DNA from: Undaria pinnatifida
Taxonomy: Eukaryota > Sar > Phaeophyceae > Laminariales > Alariaceae
Reading direction: 5' to 3'
Length of the DNA: 64,000 nt
NCBI GenBank assembly: GCA_012845835.1
Contig: JABAKD010000023.1
Span: 14,246,862 to 14,310,861, forward strand
The position numbers and the translations under genes were made by a program. The notes beneath the pieces were generated by a model. It saw only the letters and a list, made by a program, of their open reading frames with translations, had not been told where the DNA came from and ran no database searches. Positions 42,694-52,692 of the stretch are shown here, in pieces (the stretch's first letter is position 1; the number at the start of each line of letters is the position of its first letter).

Positions 42694-42987
42694 TTTGCAC
42701 TTTGCTTTCGAAGTTGTATTATATTAATGCGCAACCCCCCGCCCGGAGAGGGGGGTTGGAGATGGGAATACCCCGGGGCTGCCCCGCCGGCAACCCCCCG
42801 CTAACATCCGTATACACGAGTCAACTCCCAAACCAACTGGCGACATCGAACTCTCGACGCCAGCGTCCAGCACAAACTGGTAGTAGGCCCGTATTACGGA
42901 TGTAGTCTCACCTCCCCGCCCCCCCCCCTACTCACGAATCGTAGAGTGCACACTGGATAACACACTTCTTTGTAATTCCGCGTTTGC

Positions 42988-43962
42988 CTAACTAGTCGGA
43001 TCTAAGGGTGGGTTAATTCGCCCCCACTCGGTGCCCTGCCCCGGCTGAACCCCACCGCTAATTCCTTCCTGGGACATAACACTTGCTACCCAACTGGCGT
43101 CCTTTCCGTGACTACGGACATACGTCTTATAAGCATTGGACGCCCATCGGCCCTCACGCTGCAACACCTCCGGTGTTGCACCCCCCGCCGACAAGTGCGT
43201 TGCGCCTCCAATCCTCAGGGAGTGCAAGGCGTACTCCTCCGCACGCACACCCGCCAACGCAACCACTTTCCGCAGAGCTGTCGTTGCTTGATGTTGTGTC
43301 CACATGGACCATCTGCCGTTACCAACGCCAAACGCAACCAGGGGGGCCGAAGAGGGAAGAAACAAGTAACAAGACATCAATTCGATCATGAGATCGACGG
43401 CGCCGCCACCTTCCCCCACACGCATCGACGGACCCTTTCGCACACGCGTGACAACCGCCCCTTTCCGCAGTTGGTCACCCTTCGACCCGCGAAACCGAAC
43501 CTCAACACGATCTGCTGTTGACCACTGCGCAACGGTAAGCTGAATATTTCCGCGAAAGAAGGCAACGTCAGCACGCCGCAAACAGTAAGTCTCGTGAACT
43601 CGTAACCGGGTTTCCGCAAACATTTCTGACGCGCGAGTCAAGAGACAGAACGAAGCGCACAGGGCAAGCCACAAAACACGACCCCCGGCACGCCACGAGG
43701 GGATCAGTTTCTCGCCCGCGAGCAGCATATCCCACGAAACGGGCCGCCGCACGGTTGCCTGGTTGCCAACGTCAGCATGCAAACGAGCGGCGCCTTTAAG
43801 GGCATTAACAATCACGGGATGAGTGGTGTCGATCTCGAAACCTCTCGAAATACGGTGAAAGAACTTGATCGCTGACAAATGGCTCTCAATAGTTGCCGAC
43901 CTCAATTTCTTGGTCGAAAAGGCGTACGCGACGTAATCAAACACATGCCAAACGTTAGCCAT
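42988..43962 (-). CDS. Tyrosine recombinase of the YR retroelement
   Basis: The ATG at 43962 opens 324 codons. An N-terminal helical core-binding region (SHLSAIKFFHRISRGF) is followed by the catalytic domain: LTRASEMF near residue 108 carries the first Arg, HSLRIGGATHL near 246 the H-X-X-R box, and GRWASNAYKTYVRS near 275 the Tyr nucleophile region. These match the R...HxxR...Y set. It would join the circular cDNA to the target. It begins 53 bp after the RT stop. Length and motif order are normal for DIRS/Ngaro recombinases. Confidence 0.9.
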   Translation of the reverse strand: MANVWHVFDYVAYAFSTKKLRSATIESHLSAIKFFHRISRGFEIDTTHPVIVNALKGAARLHADVGNQATVRRPVSWDMLLAGEKLIPSWRAGGRVLWLALCASFCLLTRASEMFAETRLRVHETYCLRRADVAFFRGNIQLTVAQWSTADRVEVRFRGSKGDQLRKGAVVTRVRKGPSMRVGEGGGAVDLMIELMSCYLFLPSSAPLVAFGVGNGRWSMWTQHQATTALRKVVALAGVRAEEYALHSLRIGGATHLSAGGATPEVLQREGRWASNAYKTYVRSHGKDASWVASVMSQEGISGGVQPGQGTEWGRINPPLDPTS

Positions 43963-44015
43963 GCCGTCTCAGCACCGATCGAGAAACACTGGCAGACCAC
44001 AACGTACCCGATATT

Positions 44016-46340
44016 CTACCCATGCGCCAAAATGCCCCTGATAAGTGCGTTCAGACGAGGCCGCAATGGCGTGTCGCATGAGTTCGAGGCCAACACCGAA
44101 GTACATAGGGATATGCCCGCGGCCCCCAAATCTTGCTCCTGCCACGGAACATCCGGTCGAACAGCGTGCAGATTAACGAGGACGGAAGCGCGATTCCAGC
44201 GTGAGATACCGTCAGCGGCAACGTTAAAAATACCCCGTACATGTTTCGCGTCAAAGTGCCAGCCAGAAGACAATTCGAGCACACCAAGGAGGCGCATCAG
44301 CGCGCCCGATCTCGGCTCCTTGCCACCTCGACACCGCCGTACCCACTCTACGGCTGCTTCGTTGTCGCCACGCAACAACACGCAGTCCCCCAACGCGGCC
44401 GGGCGCTCGGCACACAGAGATACGAGGACCCACGCGGAGACGACCATACCTAGCAGTTCGAGGACGTTAATTGATATATCGTTCTCGCCTGCAACTGACT
44501 TGCTCGACCCACAAAAACGAGATCGTTCCCCGGCGTCAAGATCGTATCTCCAGTATACCCCAGTTTCGAGGCAGAAACCCCCGACAGCGGTTTTGGATGC
44601 ATCCGAAAATAGAGTACGTTGGGAGGGGCGCTCAAGCAAATGATACATCGGAGCCGACAAGGTTCCACCGCGCGCGTCCAATCCCTCCTCAATAAACCAC
44701 CGCCAAAACTCGAGGTCCCCGTGAAACTCGGGTCCCAAGACGAGGCGCCGCCCGGGGTATGCCGTACGAAAACCAAAATCGGCTCCGGCAGATATGCGCG
44801 GCATACCCACCGAAGCCAGCAAACGGTTCACGAAAAACCGCCCCGGACGCACAGCAAAAGAAACATGTATAAGGAAGCCAACGAGCTGCGACACCTGCCT
44901 CGCTGAAGCAGATGTACGAGACGAGGGCCACTCCGCAAGGAGATTTTGCAGCTTGAGGCGCTTATGGGACGGCAACGTAACCGTAAGCGCCTCTGTGTCA
45001 ATGATCCAACCCAACACCTCCAATTGCGTGTCCCAGTCAGTGGTTTTTCTGGCGGACAGGAGGGGTGGATCAGAGACGCCACGTTCGCCCAACAAGCGAA
45101 AATGGTCCGATGCCAGCGACTGGACAGCGCGCAAACAACGGCGGCCGTCCGGCCACCATTGCACTTCGACGAGAATGCCATCGTCTACGTAATACCTCAC
45201 AAAGAAGTAGTTCCCGGCGTTGCCACCAGAACCAGAGACAGGTCCACAATCGCCCGGGATAGAAACAACTGGAACCCCCCGCGGCGGGGAGATTCGAACG
45301 TGCGCGACGGCCGCAGCCCCTTGTTGGGAAACATCTGCGCCTTGAAACGTAGAGTGGGTGTGAGCATGCTCGAGCGCGGATGCCATCAACCCCCAAAACC
45401 CCGGGCTATTACGCCACCCAAATTGCAAGCGTAAATCCACGACGACGCGATCACCGAACACGTAACCGAAAGCCGGCGCACCTGCCGGGTCAACCAAAAC
45501 CTGTCGAAACGCATCTTTGACGTCGACACGGCACAAGAGGATTCGAGCATTGCTACCGTGGGTCTGTCTCAAAAACATTACTCGTAGTAAAACCTCACGA
45601 AGCACGTGGCCGAGCTCGGACGGTGGCGCGGAATCAAAATCCGTGTCACCGTTAACACTGGTCCGACCCCCCGCGCGCGCAAACGTAAGGTCGTGAATAA
45701 TCCGAAATTTGGGTTCTAGAACGACGCTAAGCGGTGAAATACGAAGCCCCAAAATTTCGCCAGCGAAATGCAGATCAAATACCAATCCGCGGCCGTACAC
45801 GACGTCCTCGCGAATCTTATTGTGGATCGCGACGTCGTGTTGTGCGATTCCTGGGTGATTACCATAAGCGAGTTCAGCGGTCAGATCCCCCCCCCCTGAT
45901 ACCCCCACTGGTGCGCCCGGCGCCAACACGCGAAGTAGTAAGGGGGTAGAGGGAAATTTCTTGACTGATCCAAACCAGTGCCGTACGGTAGCCACGTTAA
46001 TATGCGGCGAAAACAGTGAGGGGCCGATGGTGGACGTAAGTTGGGCAACGCTGCCCTGACACTGTCTCAAGAGGGAGGAGCTTACCGATGCGAGATGACC
46101 GAGGCTCGCGGAGCCTTGGTCGGCCATCGACTGCACCACAACCGCCCACGCATCCAACCAAGCGAGTCGCAAGGCACCCGAACGTACGCCAACACCCGCC
46201 CCTTGTACACGCAGCAAATCAGCCGGCACATCACGCACACGCACACAAGAAACCGTACCTTTCTCTTCGAAGGGAACCGAGCCCGGAGCCACCGCCGCGC
46301 GAGCCCGCCCCACACCCCCATCGCCCGCCAGAGCTACCAA
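44016..46340 (-). CDS. Reverse transcriptase-RNase H of the YR retroelement
   Basis: 774 codons are given from a TTG at 46340, but the frame is open upstream to a TGA at 46499-46497. RT motifs: ISPLSVVLEPKFRIIHDLTF, CRVDVKDAFRQVLVD, FGWRNSPGFWG, and the catalytic YYVDDG near residue 381. RNase H: LFSDASKTAVGGF near 577, then LELLGMVVSAW, LLRGDNEAAVEWV and GIFNVAADGISRW. This RT-RH pair is typical of DIRS-type elements. No methyltransferase is seen. There is no ATG near its start, so expression probably depends on the upstream gag frame. Confidence 0.9.
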   Translation of the reverse strand: MVALAGDGGVGRARAAVAPGSVPFEEKGTVSCVRVRDVPADLLRVQGAGVGVRSGALRLAWLDAWAVVVQSMADQGSASLGHLASVSSSLLRQCQGSVAQLTSTIGPSLFSPHINVATVRHWFGSVKKFPSTPLLLRVLAPGAPVGVSGGGDLTAELAYGNHPGIAQHDVAIHNKIREDVVYGRGLVFDLHFAGEILGLRISPLSVVLEPKFRIIHDLTFARAGGRTSVNGDTDFDSAPPSELGHVLREVLLRVMFLRQTHGSNARILLCRVDVKDAFRQVLVDPAGAPAFGYVFGDRVVVDLRLQFGWRNSPGFWGLMASALEHAHTHSTFQGADVSQQGAAAVAHVRISPPRGVPVVSIPGDCGPVSGSGGNAGNYFFVRYYVDDGILVEVQWWPDGRRCLRAVQSLASDHFRLLGERGVSDPPLLSARKTTDWDTQLEVLGWIIDTEALTVTLPSHKRLKLQNLLAEWPSSRTSASARQVSQLVGFLIHVSFAVRPGRFFVNRLLASVGMPRISAGADFGFRTAYPGRRLVLGPEFHGDLEFWRWFIEEGLDARGGTLSAPMYHLLERPSQRTLFSDASKTAVGGFCLETGVYWRYDLDAGERSRFCGSSKSVAGENDISINVLELLGMVVSAWVLVSLCAERPAALGDCVLLRGDNEAAVEWVRRCRGGKEPRSGALMRLLGVLELSSGWHFDAKHVRGIFNVAADGISRWNRASVLVNLHAVRPDVPWQEQDLGAAGISLCTSVLASNSCDTPLRPRLNALIRGILAHG

Positions 46341-46496
46341 TGCACGCCCACGCAGCCCCCCCCCTACGCCTTGGGTGGCCGGCCGGTCCCCCGCTCCCCC
46401 GCTGGCCCCCGGCGCCGTCGCCGCTCTACCAACGGCACGCTCAGCAGCCGCCCCCCTACGAGGTGTTGGCCCGACCGACAGGAAGGGCCCGTGTCC

Positions 46497-47898
46497 TCAT
46501 CCAGAACCCGCGCCGCCGCTACCACCTCCGGACCCACCGCGGGGCTCTGAGCGCAACGCCAACGCCCGCGACCCAACAGCCGGCGCCGCCGCACTGCTAC
46601 TGTCGCGGAGGGAGTCGAGTGAAGTGGCGTCGGCCGGTGGAGCCGAATGCCAGAATTTGCAGTTGGAGAACCGGCATCGGCCCGTAGAAGCAAACATCCG
46701 GCACTGGGCAGCGATTTTTTTTCTTTGGTGTACCGGGGCTGGCCGGGTTGCTTTTTCTCTTGGACGGCCCGTCCTGGCTGTCGCGGGGAACATGCAATCC
46801 TTCGACGAGCTTGAGCACGTCTCCCCCGCTAGAGCAAAAGGCGCTCGTGCGCTTGAACGAAGGCACAGGCGGCATCGAGAACGTGAAGTCGGACGGAGGG
46901 GGCACCATCGGCGGACGAACTTGCTGTGCGAAGCGCATGAGGTCGTTGACCCACAGGCGAAGATCGTCGTTTACCATCTCGCTCATGACAGCCCGCGCCG
47001 CGGGTCCAGAAAGCAGGATAATATTGCTCAGGGTATGCCGGCGTAAGTCAGCCGACGCCGACGTGAAGGCAGCATCGATCGTTGCCACCCTCTCCCGGCA
47101 GTGACGGTCGCCGTCGCTATCGAGGGAAAATCCAACCGACAGGACCGCCACAAGGGCCTGGCGCAAGAAATCAAGGCGGTCAGCGACCATCAGCAGGTGG
47201 TCGACCATCCCTTCCGCCCGCGGCCCGTACGCACGAACGTCAAAGTCACTGATCGCGCGGAGCTGGGTAGCCACTGACGTCGTGACGTTGACGGCCTCGC
47301 CTACGAAGGACTGAATGTCCGCCGCCGAGTCGCCAATGTTGGGAGGTATGCGCCCGCGGAGCACCCAATGTTTTCTAGACGCCATCTTCTTCCAGAGCGC
47401 CGCATCGTCGGTTAATTGCGACTTCTGAAGTTGGCGCTCCCTCGCATCCCCACTGTCCCGTGGAGCCGGCTGCCTATCACCAACGTTGTCCATAAACTGC
47501 TGAACCATGGCCTCCATGTTCTCGGCTCTCGATGCGCCGCCGGCCACCGCATCCTGCAAGGTTTCAACGGATGCGAGCAGCCGATCCATCGTTGCCTTGA
47601 GGCGGATCATGTCTGCGCCTATCCGAGCGAACTCGCCAGACACCTGCCCTTGCCAGGTCAGCACTTCGGCCGATGTGACTCCCGCAGCCTCGGACCCGGC
47701 GGGACTGGGGCTGAATACAGATGGTGCCGCAGGCGCAGCAGTAGCAGCGACCGAAGCTGCTGCGGCACGGCGACCTCCGGACTCAGCTTGCACAGCAGCG
47801 ACAGCAGCATAAGCCTCTGCCTCGACTCTCGTAGCGTCGTTAGGACCACGTACAGCAGCCACGAGAGCTTCGGCCTCCGGTGATTTGCACTCTTCCAT
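46497..47898 (-). CDS. gag: YR retroelement Gag-like protein with CCCH finger, frame broken at an A run
   Basis: The ATG at 47898-47896 opens a frame to 46597 with an Ala-rich start, a coiled-coil-like region (IGADMIRLKATMDRLLASVE) and a globular middle. Near 46716-46723 lies a run of eight A (minus). Staying in frame gives a Cys-poor tail and a stop. Moving +1 enters the frame 46793-46497, which has CRMFASTGRCRFSNCKFWH, a C-X8-C-X4-C-X3-H zinc finger, and ends at TGA 46499-46497, in frame with RT. So either a programmed +1 shift or a one-base indel separates capsid and nucleic-acid-binding parts. Confidence 0.75.
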
Positions 47899-47917
47899 CG
47901 TCGAGGAGTGCACGAAC

Positions 47918-48127
47918 AACTTAAACTAGTCTGTATCACACCTTGGACCTGTAGCTCTGACTCTGCTCCCCTACGCGCTCCGCGTGCAGGTCGTCGCCTA
48001 CACAACTGGGCCAGGTGTACCCAAGGCTATCACTCGTACGACTATGACTTACCGCATTGATCTGATTGGTCAAACTTCTTACGTACGTACAAAACCCATA
48101 TTTTCTCATGCTTCGATAATATTCTGC
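47918..48127 (-). repeat. YR element 210-bp direct repeat, 5' copy
   Basis: Partner of 42484-42693, ending 19 bp before the gag ATG, so it probably contains the promoter and leader. Confidence 0.95.
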
Positions 48128-48285
48128 AAATATTGCCTTCGGGACAATTTTTGAAGGAGTAAATTTCTACAAACGTACTTTCGCAAACACACTTTTTTTT
48201 CAAAAATTTACTGCAAATATTGCCTTCGGGACAATTTTTGAACGAGTATATTTCTAAAAACGTACTTTCGCAAACACACTAATTA
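48121..48285. repeat. Two tandem units of about 87 bp beside the YR element
   Basis: TACTGCAAATATTGCCTTCG-like units start at about 48124 and 48211. Each continues GGGACAATTTTTGAA, then ACGTACTTTCGCAAACACAC. The first overlaps the outer edge of the 210-bp repeat (CTGC), so the tandem may reflect target DNA or an extended element end. Confidence 0.75.
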
Positions 48286-48289
48286 TAAA

Positions 48290-48938
48290 AAGCTGGCCCG
48301 CGGGTACATCCCAAATTTGCCGCCAATGTTGGCAGATTCCCGGGCGCCGTTTCTTCTAGGCCTAGCGAGAGACTCTGGAGGTACGAAGGGGTAGGGCCAG
48401 AAGAGAGCTTGTCAGTGCAGCAGCAGACCAGTCAACATCAGTCTCTAGGTGAGATCTCGGAAAATGCACGAGCTGGATTTGAATAGGAGGATGTTTGAAC
48501 TCGTCCCGAAAACAGAGTCGAGTATGTTCAAAACTGAACGGGAAAATTACCCGGACACTCATGGTAGCACTGGTCTCTTGTAGCGGACATGGCCCAGGGT
48601 AGAGCTGAGGGATGGCTAGTAGGGCAGGGAGCCAGTGGATAGAGCGGCACAGGATGGAAGTTAGCTGCTAAAGAGTACGAGATGGGTGGTTGAAGAAGAT
48701 AGATTCACAGCAATCTGTGAGGACGGGACGAGCAGGGAGCACGCGCACATGTTTGTTGTCAGTCGTGTTCCTTCCCCAGCCTCTCACACTGAGACATTAA
48801 TAAAAGACAATAAACCATTTCTTGATCCGAGCTACTGCATCAACACTGCGCACCAGCACTCTCAGCACGTCCAGCAGACTCAGCACAACAGCTCACAGCA
48901 GCGCTCTGCCCAGCTAACAACAAGTACCCTATCAGCTC
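48290..48938. other. Spacer; no recognised gene
   Basis: Short frames only. A stretch rich in CAGCAC, CTCAGCACGTCC and CAGCTC (48840-48935) precedes the nested TRIM-A and hAT complex. Confidence 0.4.
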
Positions 48939-51227
48939 TGTGGTGGAAAAAACCAGGGCTTTTCACGGGTCGGGTCAAATCTCGCGGGTCGGGTCGGGTC
49001 GGGTCGGGTCAGCTAACCCGACCCGACCCGCGAGATTTTCGAGACGTCTTGACCCGACCCGACCCGACCCGCGAGATTTTCAAGATGTCTTGACCCGACC
49101 CGACCCGACCCGCGAGATTTTCAAGATGTCTTGACCCGACCCGACCCGACCCGCGAGATTTTAAAATCCTCCTGACCCGACCCGACCCGACCCGCGACAA
49201 TCCGGGTGACCCGCGAGATTCGGGTCGTCTGGCGGGTCACGTTAACTTGACCCGTGACATTGCTCACGGGTCAAAGTCAAAAAGTCACGGGTCAAAGCAT
49301 GTACGAGGTATACCTCGGTCGGTTGGTTGGTCCTTGGTCCCTCGTACTTTTCCCAGTATGTCGTGTTCTCTGTGTTTTTTACCGGCATTGTTTGCAGCTG
49401 ATGATTATGTCATGTGGTGTGCGCGCGAGAAATAGGAAAGAAACCGCAACCCACATGCATGGACATGCCCGTACCGTTAGACCACCGGGTCGACCCGACG
49501 AGCGACCCGACGAGCGAGCTAGTTATAATTTACAAGTGCAATCTCCGGCCCCGGCAAGCAGCCAAGCTGAGCCGCCTCCGGCAGCAAGCCCACAACTGGG
49601 GCGATGGATCTGTCAGCAGGGGGTGCGATCCGCGAGGATGCGTTGTCTGCTGCTGCTGGTGCTTGCTGCTGCCAGGGTGCTGCTGCTGCTGTGCTGCTGC
49701 TGCTGCTGCTGCTTGCTGCTGCTGCTGCTGCTGCTGCTGCTTGCTGCCGCTGCTGCTTCGACAACGGCTGCTCTTCTTGCTTTTTTACGTTTGGTCACAT
49801 TTCGTACTGGTATAATAATTATCGAGCTAGCTACTACTACTACACTGCTGCATCTCTCTTCTATCTGTGCAGTCTCCAGCCCCGGCAAGCAGCCTAGCTG
49901 AGCCGCCTCCGGCAGCAAGCCCACAACTGGGGCGGTGGGTCTGTCAGCAGGGGCTGCGATCCGCGAGAATCCGGGGTCTGCTGCTGGTACTTGCTGCTGC
50001 CAGTGCTGCTGCTGCTGCTGCTGCTGCTTCGACGACGACTGCCCTTCCTTGCCTCTTTACGTTTGGTCACATTTCGTACTGGTATGACCGTAATATTACT
50101 GCTGTTGTTACGGCTTCAGTAGGTACGGGATTCGCGTCACACTGCTGTATGCCTTGGTACGAGTAGCTAGGGGTACTGCCTGGTGATTGTTCTGCACGCT
50201 GTGATGACATATGATCGGAGCATCGGCACGAGGGAGGCAGGAAGCCGAAATGTTTGTATTTTATTGGCGGACCCGCGGGCCCGACCCGCGGGGCGCCTGC
50301 ACGGCATCAACGTGGCTCTCACCTGTAAGTTTGAAAAAGGCGGATCCGCCGGCTAGATCCGCGGGTTGGACCCGCGGGTCAGCCCAAAACAACTCACGGG
50401 TCATTATGGCTTGACCCGCGAAGTGACCCGTATCTCGCGGGTCATGACCCGACCTGACCCGCGAGATTTTGAAAACCTCTTGACCCGACCCGATCCGACC
50501 CGCGAGATTTTGAAGCCTTTTGACCCGACCCGACCCGACCCGCGAGATTTTGAAAACCTCTTTTGACCCGACCCGACCCGACCCGACCCGTGAGATTTTA
50601 AAACGTGATGACCCGACCCGACCCGACCCGCGAGATTTCGAAACCCCCTTGACCCGACCCGCGGGTCTGGTCATGACCCGTGAAAAGCCCTGGACGAGTT
50701 TAGAAGGAAATAACTCGAGTAGCATTTATTGGCGTTCAACATTTTTAGTCTACGTAATTCCTCACAGTGGCGTCGTCGGCAGGACGTGAGATTATGAACT
50801 GTGAGGTCGCTGGTTCGATTCTCACGGTCTTCCCAGAAAAAAAAGAAAAAATAATGGATTTTTTCACGATCAAGAACCTGTAAGACTCAACCACTTAAAA
50901 ACAACGATGAGAGCAATGTATAGGATCATTGCATGTCACTCCAATACCGAAAAAGTCGCATTGGGTACTGGGTACCTCATCGGGGTTCCTGACATAACCT
51001 GGGAAATATGTCAGGTTTAGTGGGGGAGAATGTGGTGGAAAAAACGAGTTTAGAAGGAAACAACTCGAGTAGCATTTGTTGTTCAACATTTTTTTTTTTT
51101 TTTTGCACCACAAATGTTGAACAACAAATGCTACTCGAGTTGTTTCCTTCTAAACTCGTTTTTTCCACCACATTCTCCCCCACTAAACCTGACATGTTTG
51201 CCAGATTATGCCAGGAACCCCGATGAA
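48939..51227 (+). mobile_element. TRIM-A copy with an inverted partner, split by a hAT-like element
   Basis: The 5' LTR starts at 48939 (TGTGGTGG), is interrupted by the hAT-like copy at 48954-50692, and resumes at 50693 to end CTCACA at 50766. The primer site TGGCGTCGTCGGCAGG follows, then the interior. The purine tract and 3' LTR start at 51031, but that LTR runs into about 16 T at 51090-51104 and lacks its end. An inverted LTR (51112-51172) and a 55-bp inverted interior (51173-51227) follow directly, giving a snap-back pair of LTRs. The pol tail is again visible in the interior. Confidence 0.85.
48954..50692. mobile_element. hAT-like GACCC element, copy 2 (1739 bp)
   Basis: Ends are CAGGGCTTTTCACGGGTC on both sides. 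It sits inside a TRIM-A LTR: left flank GTGGTGGAAAAAAC, right flank GACGAGTTTAG, so the expected 8-bp duplication GAAAAAAC seems to have shortened to GAC on the right, perhaps by loss of A bases. Compared with copy 1 it has an internal duplication: the CCCCGGCAAGCAGCC segment occurs at about 49550 and 49880, each followed by a CTG/GCT run. Confidence 0.9.
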
Positions 51228-52008
51228 GGCTTTTCACGGGTCGGGTCAAATCTCGCGGGTCGGGTCGGGTGTGAGTCGGGTCAGCTGACCCTACCCGACC
51301 CGCGAGATTTTCGAGACGTCTTGACCCGACCCGACCCGACCCGCGAGATTTTCGAGACGTCTTGACCCGACCCGACCCGACCCGCGAGATTTTCGAGACG
51401 TCTTGACCCGACCCGACCCGACCCGACCCGCGAGATTCTCGAGGCGTCTTGACCCGGCCCGACCCGACCCGCGAGATTTTGAAATCGCCCTCACCCGACC
51501 CGACCCGACCCGCGACAATCCAGGTGACCCGCGAGATTTGGGTCGTCTGGCGGGTCACGTTAACTTGACCCGTGACATTTCTCACGGGTCAAAGTAAAAA
51601 AGTCACGGGTCAAAGCATGTATACCTCGGTCGGTTGGTTGGTCCTTGGTCCCTCGTACTTTTCCCAGTATGTCGTGTTCTCTGCGTTTTTGACCGGCATT
51701 GTTCGCAGCTGATGATTATGTCATGTGGTGTGCGCGCGAGAAATAGGAAAGAAACCGGAAGCCACATGCATGGACATGCCCGTACCGCTAGACCACCGGG
51801 TCGACCCGACGACCGACCCGACGAGCGAGCTAGTTATAAGTTATAAGTGCAATCTCCGGTCCCGGCAAGCAGCCTAGCTGAGCCGCCTCCGGCAGCAAGC
51901 CCACAACTGGGGCGGTGGATCTGTTAGATCTGTTAGCAGGGGCTGCGATCCGCGAGGATGCGTTGTCTGCTGCTGGTGCTTGCTGCTGCCAGGGTGCTGC
52001 TGCTGCTG

Positions 52009-52043
<35 letters not shown>

Positions 52044-52692
52044 GCTGCTGCTGCTGCTTCGACAACGGCTGCTCTTCTTGCTTTTTAACGTTTGGTCACA
52101 CTTCGTACTGGTATGATAATTCTCGAGCTAGCTACTACTACTGCTGTATGTATATATCTTCTATCTGTGCAGTCTCCAGCCCCGGCAAGCAGCCTAGCTG
52201 AGCCGCCTCCGGCAGCAAGCCCACAACTGGGGCGGTGGGTCTGTCAGCAGGGGCTGCGATCCGCGAGAATCCGGGGTCTGCTGCTGCTGCTTGCTGCTGC
52301 CAGTGCTGCCGCTGCTGCTGTTTCGACGACGACTGCCCTTCCTTGCCTTTTTACGTTTGGTCACATTTCGTACTGGTATGACGGTAATATTCCTACTGTT
52401 GTTACGGCTTCAGTAGGTACGGGATTCGCGTCACACTGCTGTATGCCTTGGTACGAGTAGCTAGGGGTACTGCCTGGTGATTGTTCGGCACGCTGTGATG
52501 ACATAATATGATCGGCGCATCGGCATGATGAGGGAGGCAGGAAGCGGAAATGTTTGTATTTTATTGGCGGACCCGCGGGCCCGACCCGCGGGGCGCCTGC
52601 ACGGCATCAATGTGGCTCTTAGCTGTAAGTTTGAAAAAGGCGGATCCGCGGGCCAGATCCGCGGGTTTGACCCGCGGGTCAACCTAAAACAA
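51227..52692. mobile_element. hAT-like GACCC element, copy 3, left part
   Basis: Begins AGGCTTTTCACGGGTCGGGT, missing the first bases of the terminus, followed by the GACCC array (51290-51520), the duplicated CCCCGGCAAGCAGCC/CTG module and the CCCGCGGGTCAA segment. It breaks at AAAACAA (52692), the exact point where copies 1 and 2 continue with CTCACGGGTCA. The missing continuation lies at 55305. Confidence 0.88.

Larger units (their letters stand above)
42484..48127 (-). mobile_element. Tyrosine-recombinase retrotransposon (DIRS/Ngaro/PAT-like)
   Basis: Order on minus: 210-bp direct repeat (48127-47918), gag, RT-RNase H, tyrosine recombinase, 210-bp direct repeat (42693-42484). The repeats appear identical. 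RT followed by RNase H and then a tyrosine recombinase, without integrase or protease, defines YR retroelements. No target duplication is seen, as expected for recombinase-mediated insertion. I could not find the B1/B2 partner repeats of a classical split-direct-repeat (PAT/Ngaro) design nor inverted DIRS termini, so the subgroup is open. Confidence 0.88.
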
